A program made the translations under genes and the position numbers. The notes below the pieces were generated by a model. That model saw only the letters and a program-made list of their open reading frames with translations. It searched no databases and was not told the origin of the DNA. DNA of 20,031 bases from a virus. This document shows positions 15,199-20,031 of this stretch, piece after piece (positions within the stretch are counted from its first letter, which is position 1; every line of letters begins with the position of its first letter). The stretch spans positions 1 to 20,031 of the IMG/VR virus record IMGVR_UViG_3300030116_001845; one strand, given 5' to 3'.

Positions 15199-15722
15199 TG
15201 GCGAAGAGAGGCAGACCTAGTAAGAAACAGCTAGAGCAAATTAAGAAAGATAAAGAGAAAACTCTTATCATCAAAATACTATTGGCTATCGGAGCCTTAC
15301 TGTTCATTGGCATTTTCGCGCAGAATGCGATGGCAGATCAGATGGTATATAAATTCAAGTCTCCATCATTTAGTGGTATCAACCAATCAAGCCACTACCT
15401 CACAATAGAAAATCAAGAATTCAATCGCAAGAAAGCGATCAAAGAAGAGATCAAGGCGTATAGAGAACAGCTCAAGCGAGATGAAGAGAATACGACCTTG
15501 GCTAGGTTCTTACGTAACCTAGAGTCTCGCATATATGCACAACTATCGCGCCAGTTGGTAGATCAGTTGTTCGGAGAGAACCCCCAGACTGAGGGCATTC
15601 TTGAACTACTGGGTAACACGATTAGCTACATCGTGGAGGGTGATATGATTACCCTTACCATAACCGATAGTGAAGGCAATGTCACAACGATCTCTTTACC
15701 GCTGGGTTCATTCACGTTTTAG
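15198..15722 (+). CDS. csgF: CsgF-like curli assembly protein
   Basis: A 174-residue protein. In Escherichia coli, CsgF inserts its N-terminus into the CsgG channel and couples export to nucleation of the amyloid fibre at the cell surface. Here residues 23-40 are a hydrophobic signal core with cleavage expected after AMA (residue 46). The mature protein then begins DQMVYKFKSPSFSG (47-60), the counterpart of the E. coli TFQFRNPNFGG segment that binds the pore. A helical region follows (about 97-128, LARFLRNLESRIYAQLSRQLVDQL cut here for length) and a C-terminal beta part (GDMITLTITDSEGN) similar to the family end. Unusually, about 22 basic residues precede the signal core, starting MAKRGRPSKK. 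The 3' end overlaps the next gene. Confidence 0.85.
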   Translation: MAKRGRPSKKQLEQIKKDKEKTLIIKILLAIGALLFIGIFAQNAMADQMVYKFKSPSFSGINQSSHYLTIENQEFNRKKAIKEEIKAYREQLKRDEENTTLARFLRNLESRIYAQLSRQLVDQLFGENPQTEGILELLGNTISYIVEGDMITLTITDSEGNVTTISLPLGSFTF

Positions 15723-16521
15723 TAAAGCCATAGTCGCAGTAGGAGCCTTGCTCCTCAACGGTTGTGCGCTAATGTTTGATCCATTAGATAACAACCTCCC
15801 TCCTATCAAACACATAGAAGCATCCGAGATAGCACCTATCGTTATTCAGGAGCTAGCGGATGTAGGTAAGCCAAAGCAAAGGCCCACAGTCGCAGTTTAC
15901 CCCGATGCCTTTACCGATCAGACAGGCGCTAGGCTCTCTAACGGGCAGTATGCGAGTTTTTCTACAGCCATAACACAAGCACCCTACCTGTACCTAGTAC
16001 GGGCCTTACATCGCGCTGGAGAGACGCATGGAGGGTTCTTCAATGTCGTTGAGCGCATAGGGCTTGATAACCTAACTAAAGAGAGACAACTTATTAGAAA
16101 TACGCGCCAACAGTTTGAAGAAGAACAAGAATTGATGCCCCTAAAGTTCGCAGGTTTGTTAATAAGGGGAAGTGTGGTAGGATATGAAAGTAACGTTTCG
16201 TCAGGAGGCGCAGGTGCGAGGTTCCTGGGGTTGGGTAACTCCAGAGAATACCGGGAAGATGAAGTAATAGTCTCTCTCCGCATTATATCTGTATCTACGG
16301 GTAGCGTATTGTTGGAAGTCCTTGTGACTAAGACGATACTATCAGCGTCAATTTCACAAGATGTATTCCGCTTCATAACGCAGGGAACAGAGCTTGTGGA
16401 GATTGAAGGGGGACTGGTAAGAAACGAATCAGTCAACCTAGCACTACAAGCTGCTATAGAAACTGCGGTATTGCAGCTCATACAGGAAGGCTCCAACAAG
16501 GGATTTTGGAGTATGGAATGA
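15679..16521 (+). CDS. csgG: CsgG-like curli export pore lipoprotein
   Basis: A 280-residue protein if ATG 15679 is used; GTG 15670 in frame is an alternative. A lipoprotein signal ends LLLNGC with lipidated Cys29. CsgG forms a nine-subunit outer-membrane channel for unfolded curlin. Matches to the family are dense: VAVYPDAFTDQTG (71-83), FSTAI (94-98), the helix LVRAL (106-110), VVERIGLDNLTKERQLIR (123-140), GSVVGYESNVSSGGAGAR (164-181), which starts the membrane hairpin, VSLRIISVSTG (198-208), SKTIL-type VTKTIL (216-221), and FRF followed by AIETAVLQLIQEG. Length is close to the E. coli protein (277 with signal). The signal-peptide codons lie inside the end of csgF. Asn55 and Tyr51 of the E. 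coli constriction are not kept (see findings). Confidence 0.93.
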   Translation: MSQRSLYRWVHSRFSKAIVAVGALLLNGCALMFDPLDNNLPPIKHIEASEIAPIVIQELADVGKPKQRPTVAVYPDAFTDQTGARLSNGQYASFSTAITQAPYLYLVRALHRAGETHGGFFNVVERIGLDNLTKERQLIRNTRQQFEEEQELMPLKFAGLLIRGSVVGYESNVSSGGAGARFLGLGNSREYREDEVIVSLRIISVSTGSVLLEVLVTKTILSASISQDVFRFITQGTELVEIEGGLVRNESVNLALQAAIETAVLQLIQEGSNKGFWSME

Positions 16522-17234
16522 TGAGACGTTTAATAATTATCCTGGCGTGTGGATGTTTTCCACTGTCTGTTTACAGCGCAGACAATGAGATCTATATAGA
16601 TCAAGTTGGCGCTACCCTCAACCTTGATGCCGAGCAGCTAGGTAATAGCAATATTATCGGAGGCCTGAATGCCGCTGCAGGCAACATGACACCACTAGAT
16701 CTTGACGGTCTGAATCTTACTATTGACATCAACCAGATTGGTAATTCAAACCAATTTTTGGGCGATATTAACGGAGATAATATTACTTGGGATTCTACCT
16801 TTGATGGAGATTCCAATGTCTTTAAGATCCAGGTAGACCCTACAAATACCTATGGTGCTGACTCTGGTAACTACAATATTGATGTAACAGGCAGCAGTAA
16901 TACCTTTGATCTCAATGTAGGTACGTCAGCATTGTCTGACACCTTGGATCTGGACTGGACGATCATGGGAGACAGCAATGACTTAGACTTTGACATCAAC
17001 TACGAGACAGGCACTTCCTACGTAGACATAGATGGCGACTCAAATACAGTAGATTTTACAGGGTCAGGGAAAGACCAAGGCTATTTCTACTTAGATCAAA
17101 CAGGAGACAGCAGGACGTTCAACATACAACAGAAGAGTACGTTAGTAAGTGATTGGCTTAAGATTATCACTAGCGGTAATGGTGGTACTGTGTGTATCGT
17201 TCAAGACGATAACGGCACCGCTACAGGCTGCTGA
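16518..17234 (+). CDS. Secreted curlin-repeat protein (CsgA/CsgB-like)
   Basis: A 238-residue protein from ATG 16518, which overlaps the csgG stop (ATGA); an ATG at 16521 is also possible. Residues 2-21 form a signal peptide (RRLIIILACGCF core), with cleavage expected near YSA-DNE. The mature part is a run of curlin-type strand-turn-strand units with the core Q-x-G-x-S-N: DQVG (28-31), EQLGNSN (39-45), NQIGNSN (72-78), and Asp-shifted versions DGDSN (96-100), TGSSN (124-128), GDSN (151-154), DGDSN (172-176) and QTGDSR (194-199). It is rich in Asp and poor in basic residues, and ends in a segment with Cys226 and terminal Cys238. It is the expected substrate of the adjacent pore. Whether it is a fibre subunit or a nucleator cannot be told. 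FecR-gene codons overlap its 3' end. Confidence 0.85.
   Translation: MMRRLIIILACGCFPLSVYSADNEIYIDQVGATLNLDAEQLGNSNIIGGLNAAAGNMTPLDLDGLNLTIDINQIGNSNQFLGDINGDNITWDSTFDGDSNVFKIQVDPTNTYGADSGNYNIDVTGSSNTFDLNVGTSALSDTLDLDWTIMGDSNDLDFDINYETGTSYVDIDGDSNTVDFTGSGKDQGYFYLDQTGDSRTFNIQQKSTLVSDWLKIITSGNGGTVCIVQDDNGTATGC
16590..17126 (+). repeat. Curlin-type repeat array
   Basis: Around seven to eight diverged units of about 20-30 residues, each with a G-[NDS]-S-N turn flanked by alternating hydrophobic/polar strands (for example LTIDINQIGNSN, YVDIDGDSN). The first units keep the canonical Gln before the turn; later units have Asp, Thr or Met there. The units are recognisable in protein but poorly conserved in DNA, so they are old rather than recently duplicated. 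Confidence 0.75.
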
Positions 17235-18276
17235 GGATATCGGAGAAGTATCGGAGCTGCGTGGCTCTGCGCGGATCTATCGGGAAGAACCCATAGAGGC
17301 CCTCCTAGAGGTGCCTATACAGCCCTTAGACGATGTTAGAACCAGCAAGGGTAGGTTAGCCATAACGTTCTTAGATGAGACCATAGTGCGTCTTACAGAG
17401 CATTCTAAGCTGATTGTGGATGAATACATCTACTCCAGCAATCCCAGCAACTCTAAACTAGCTATCAACTTTGCCCAAGGCACTGCGCGATTCGTCACAG
17501 GCAAACTAGGGCGCATAGACAAACGCAACATCAAGCTCCGCACACCCTCCGCAGACATAGCTATTCGGGGTACGTCCCTGGCAATCACCGTGACAGAGCT
17601 TGGATCTAGCCTGATTATGCTGCTGCCAGACCCCATAACGGGGTTATCTAGTGGCGAGATTCTAGTATCTACGGCGATGGGAGAGGTGCTGCTCAATAAG
17701 CCATTTGAAGCCACCACTGTAGAAGTCTTTGAAACCACCCCATCTGCACCTGTTATTTTGGATCTAACCCTTGAGCTGATAGACAATATGCTGATTGTCA
17801 GTCCACCAAAGGTCTCGGAGGATTACGCACAGACCGAAAACGCCATACAAGCAGCCGATGACTACCTAGCCTTTGAAGACCTGGACATAGACCTGCTGGC
17901 AGAGGACTTCCTAGATAATGAAGCTGACCTAGACTTTACAGAGCTGGATATAAACTACTTAGATGTGAACTTTTTAGAGGATCTGCTTGAGATCATAGAC
18001 AAGCTAGGTGACATAGAAGAAGAAGACCAGCTAGATCAGGTAGCCACATCCGTAGCAATCAAAGGCACTAAGCTAGGACAAGATGCAGAGACAGGCATCA
18101 TAACCATTGTAGATCAACAGCGTGTCTCGCTCAGAAGACAGGTGGAGGACAGCATACGCTTGGACATAGATGCTGGCGGTAGCTATACAGTCATCTTTAT
18201 ACAAAACGGAATCAGTAGGACGGTCACTGTTAATGGAGGGGGTAGCAGCACCATTCGCATTACCCAAGGGCAATGA
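17149..18276 (+). CDS. Secreted FecR-domain protein
   Basis: A 375-residue protein starting at GTG 17149 (or ATG 17179), 86 nt inside the curlin gene. The overlap encodes a signal peptide (hydrophobic core about residues 5-17, cleavage near LQA-AED at 27), which is why I keep the long start. Residues about 33-150 are a FecR domain: VRTSKGRLAITFLDETIVRLTE, a strand LAINFAQGTARFVTG and the family end motif KLRTPSADIAIRGTSLAI. FecR domains sense periplasmic signals, but the anti-sigma helix and membrane anchor of classical FecR are absent. Residues about 236-294 are a very acidic Leu/Asp-rich stretch, followed by a second beta-rich domain (297-375, SVAIKGTKLG). The stop overlaps the cyclase start (ATGA). 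A sensor partner for the cyclase is the simplest reading. Confidence 0.8.
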   Translation: MIGLRLSLAVMVVLCVSFKTITAPLQAAEDIGEVSELRGSARIYREEPIEALLEVPIQPLDDVRTSKGRLAITFLDETIVRLTEHSKLIVDEYIYSSNPSNSKLAINFAQGTARFVTGKLGRIDKRNIKLRTPSADIAIRGTSLAITVTELGSSLIMLLPDPITGLSSGEILVSTAMGEVLLNKPFEATTVEVFETTPSAPVILDLTLELIDNMLIVSPPKVSEDYAQTENAIQAADDYLAFEDLDIDLLAEDFLDNEADLDFTELDINYLDVNFLEDLLEIIDKLGDIEEEDQLDQVATSVAIKGTKLGQDAETGIITIVDQQRVSLRRQVEDSIRLDIDAGGSYTVIFIQNGISRTVTVNGGGSSTIRITQGQ

Positions 18277-20031
18277 AAAAGATTGTACTGCTCATCATTG
18301 CTGCGCTTGCACTGCCTCTAATTTATCAGGTCAACATCGTAGAGATTATCAAGCTCAGGACGTTTGACGCTTTCATAGAGCCAGTAGAAGAGACTGGCAA
18401 CATTGTTCTACTCAACATCACTGACAAAGATCTACAGGAGTATGGGCAGTGGCCCTGGTCAAGAGAGCAGCTTGGCCTGATACATGTAGATCTACTGAAT
18501 GCAGGAGCTACCTCAGTAAGCTGGGTGGTGTCATTCCCGGAGCCAGATAGGTTTGGTAAAGATGAAGTCTTTGCAGAGGCACTATCCTACTACCCCAGTG
18601 TGCTGGCTATGTTTGAGACAGACACCTGGAACGACATACCCGCAACAGAAGGCACCGTCATATTAGGTGATGAGGTTGGTGGTATAGAAGCGCAAGGGGT
18701 CTTGCAGAACATACCAGCGCTAAGAGACCAAGCATTGCAAGGCATCGTATCAGCCCCGGTAGACGTGGATAACCTGCTACGCAGAATGCCTCTGCTCATG
18801 CGTAGCCCCGATGGTTGGCTTGCAGCGTTTGCCACACAGATGCTCAAGGCAGTCACAGGCACCAATACCTATGTCATCAAGACCAATGAATTAGGCATAG
18901 AAGAGATACGAGTCAAACAGTTAAACCCAATACCTACGGATCAATACGGCAGAGTCTGGATTAACTGGAGTGTTCCACATGGAACATCCTTAGAGGCTAT
19001 GGACGTAGAAGGCAAAATGGTAGTGGTCAACCTTAAAGCGAAAGGTATCCTGCCCATGACAGCTACGCCTGTAGGATTATTAACACCTGCAGAGATCCAA
19101 GCAGCGGTAGCAGAGACGATCATACACGCTTCATCACAGCCGATGCCTGGAATACCAGCGAACAGCCTATTGTATGAATTGCTAATATTTGCAGCAGGAA
19201 CATTAGCAGTATTTATAATGGTAAATCACCTAGGCTTATATCTTGGTCTAGGATTATCACTAGCATCTATGTTAGCAGTCGGTGGTGGTGGTGTGTTTCT
19301 CATCAAGTCGGGCGCATTGATTGATGTAACCTGGACGCTCATATCACAGTTTGTAACCGCCTCCAGCAGCTTCTATATAAGGTTCCGGGAACAGTACAAG
19401 CTGCGCCAACAAATACGCGATCAGTTTGGCACTTACATCTCGCCAGAGTACGTGGACATCATCATCAAGAATCCAGATCTGATGGTCTTAGGTGGACAGA
19501 ATAAAACCATGTCATACCTCTTTAGCGACATAGTGGGCTTTACCCCCATCTCTGAAATGTATATGAAGAACGATGACCCTGAAGGCCTGGTCAGTCTCAT
19601 CAATCATTTCCTAGATGAGATGACCAAAGTGGTGATCGGTAATGGCATGACCCTAGATAAATATATGGGTGACTGCATTATGGCGTGGGCAGGAGCGCCG
19701 ATACCCAGAGAAGACCATGCAATCGTTACAGTTAAGACAGCTATAGAGCTAGAGCTACTATGTCAAAAACTCAATCAAGATCTTAAAGACCAAGGGCTAG
19801 ATCTACCACCAGTGATGTTTGGCTCTGGAATCTCTACAGGGCCAAGTATTGTAGGTAACACCGGGTCATCTATGAGAATGAATTACTCTGTGATCGGTGA
19901 TGCAGTAAATCTAGGCGCAAGGTTAGAGGGAGAAACGAGAAAGCAGGATACCCCAATATTGCTGCCCCAAGCCACCTATGATCTCATACAAAACGAGATA
20001 GCCTGTGTGTATGTAGATAAGATAAAGGTTA
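18273..20031 (+). CDS. CHASE2-domain class III adenylate/guanylate cyclase (3' end outside window)
   Basis: ATG 18273 overlaps the FecR stop; 586 residues are visible and the frame is still open at the end. Layout: a membrane segment (4-19), an extracytoplasmic CHASE2 domain (about 25-290) with LRTFDAF and GQWPWSR (58-64), three membrane segments (about 299-368), a linker (FGTYISPEYV), then a class III cyclase domain. Metal-binding aspartates are D419 (FSDIVGF) and D467 (DKYMGD); K463 fits the purine-contacting Lys; N546 and R550 (GDAVNLGAR) are the transition-state pair. The second purine-specifying position, Asp in class IIIa and Thr in IIIb, is Ser539 (NYSVIGD), which suggests class IIIb and probably cAMP synthesis. 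It is likely to turn an envelope signal, perhaps via the FecR protein, into a cytoplasmic messenger. Confidence 0.9.
   Translation, partial: MKKIVLLIIAALALPLIYQVNIVEIIKLRTFDAFIEPVEETGNIVLLNITDKDLQEYGQWPWSREQLGLIHVDLLNAGATSVSWVVSFPEPDRFGKDEVFAEALSYYPSVLAMFETDTWNDIPATEGTVILGDEVGGIEAQGVLQNIPALRDQALQGIVSAPVDVDNLLRRMPLLMRSPDGWLAAFATQMLKAVTGTNTYVIKTNELGIEEIRVKQLNPIPTDQYGRVWINWSVPHGTSLEAMDVEGKMVVVNLKAKGILPMTATPVGLLTPAEIQAAVAETIIHASSQPMPGIPANSLLYELLIFAAGTLAVFIMVNHLGLYLGLGLSLASMLAVGGGGVFLIKSGALIDVTWTLISQFVTASSSFYIRFREQYKLRQQIRDQFGTYISPEYVDIIIKNPDLMVLGGQNKTMSYLFSDIVGFTPISEMYMKNDDPEGLVSLINHFLDEMTKVVIGNGMTLDKYMGDCIMAWAGAPIPREDHAIVTVKTAIELELLCQKLNQDLKDQGLDLPPVMFGSGISTGPSIVGNTGSSMRMNYSVIGDAVNLGARLEGETRKQDTPILLPQATYDLIQNEIACVYVDKIKV

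Noticed and set aside
15984-16499. A 171-codon open frame on the minus strand
   Set aside because: It is the reverse complement of the well-supported CsgG-like gene; its Ser/Arg/Thr-rich sequence shows no domain.
15679-16521. CsgG-like gene as a TolB-like or generic lipoprotein
   Set aside because: The GYESNV..GG.GAR hairpin, ST-G strand, TKTIL and FRF motifs together are specific to CsgG.
16506-17234. Curlin-repeat protein as a tail fibre or lipoprotein
   Set aside because: The signal peptide, the Q-x-G-x-S-N units and the csgF-csgG neighbours point to an exported curlin. The Cys residues in the signal core (residues 11 and 13) do not form a proper lipobox.
18170-18367. A 65-codon plus-strand frame spanning the FecR-cyclase junction
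   Set aside because: It overlaps two strongly supported genes in another frame and has no ribosome site or recognisable sequence.
1-20031. CRISPR arrays, tRNA or rRNA genes, insertion sequences, attachment sites
   Set aside because: None were seen by eye: no spaced identical repeats, no cloverleaf-like stretch in the few short gaps, no transposase or integrase motif on either strand.

Overview
The window is a continuous, one-strand (+) block of tightly packed genes from a tailed phage of the long, non-contractile-tail (siphovirus) type. It could be a free virus or a prophage, because no integrase, attachment site, tRNA or chromosomal gene is visible. Adjacent genes mostly overlap by 1-50 nt or sit within about 40 nt of each other, and there is no intergenic stretch longer than about 45 nt, so nothing is left unannotated at that scale. 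The fibre motif LGDNNDLQFFHDG and the gene-transfer-agent-like tail parts suggest a marine phage of a Gram-negative host, perhaps an alphaproteobacterium. The host is inference. The curli-type secretion genes only make sense in a cell with an outer membrane.

Region 1 (1-3136): the 3' part of a large fibre-like structural protein, followed by three small genes, one encoding a single-pass membrane protein. Region 2 (3137-4941): the head-to-tail completion set (gp6-type connector, SPP1 gp16-type joining protein, HK97 gp10-type protein, DUF3168 tail terminator). Region 3 (4963-10164): major tail protein, a small unknown, two tail assembly chaperone frames, tape measure, a distal-tail-type protein, a DUF2163-type hub protein and an NlpC/P60-like (DUF6950-type) protein. 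The two chaperone frames are joined by a -1 frameshift signal: slippery heptamer A AAA AAG at 5939-5945 followed by a foldable H-type pseudoknot. Region 4 (10157-14849): a 1259-residue tail-tip/host-specificity protein with internal repeats, then three small unknown genes, one of only 40 codons. Region 5 (14851-15198): a membrane plus coiled-coil protein that may be a holin.

Region 6 (15198-20031, running off the end) is the unusual part. It is an overlapping gene train encoding a CsgF-like protein, a CsgG-like outer-membrane lipoprotein pore, a secreted curlin-repeat protein, a secreted FecR-domain protein and a membrane-bound CHASE2-class III nucleotide cyclase. Together these look like a phage-borne export channel with its plug/adaptor, an amyloid-type substrate, and a periplasmic sensor plus cyclase that could signal envelope or curlin status into the cytoplasm. 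No csgE, csgC or csgD is visible in this window.

Family names rest on motifs and gene order read by eye. No database search was run.
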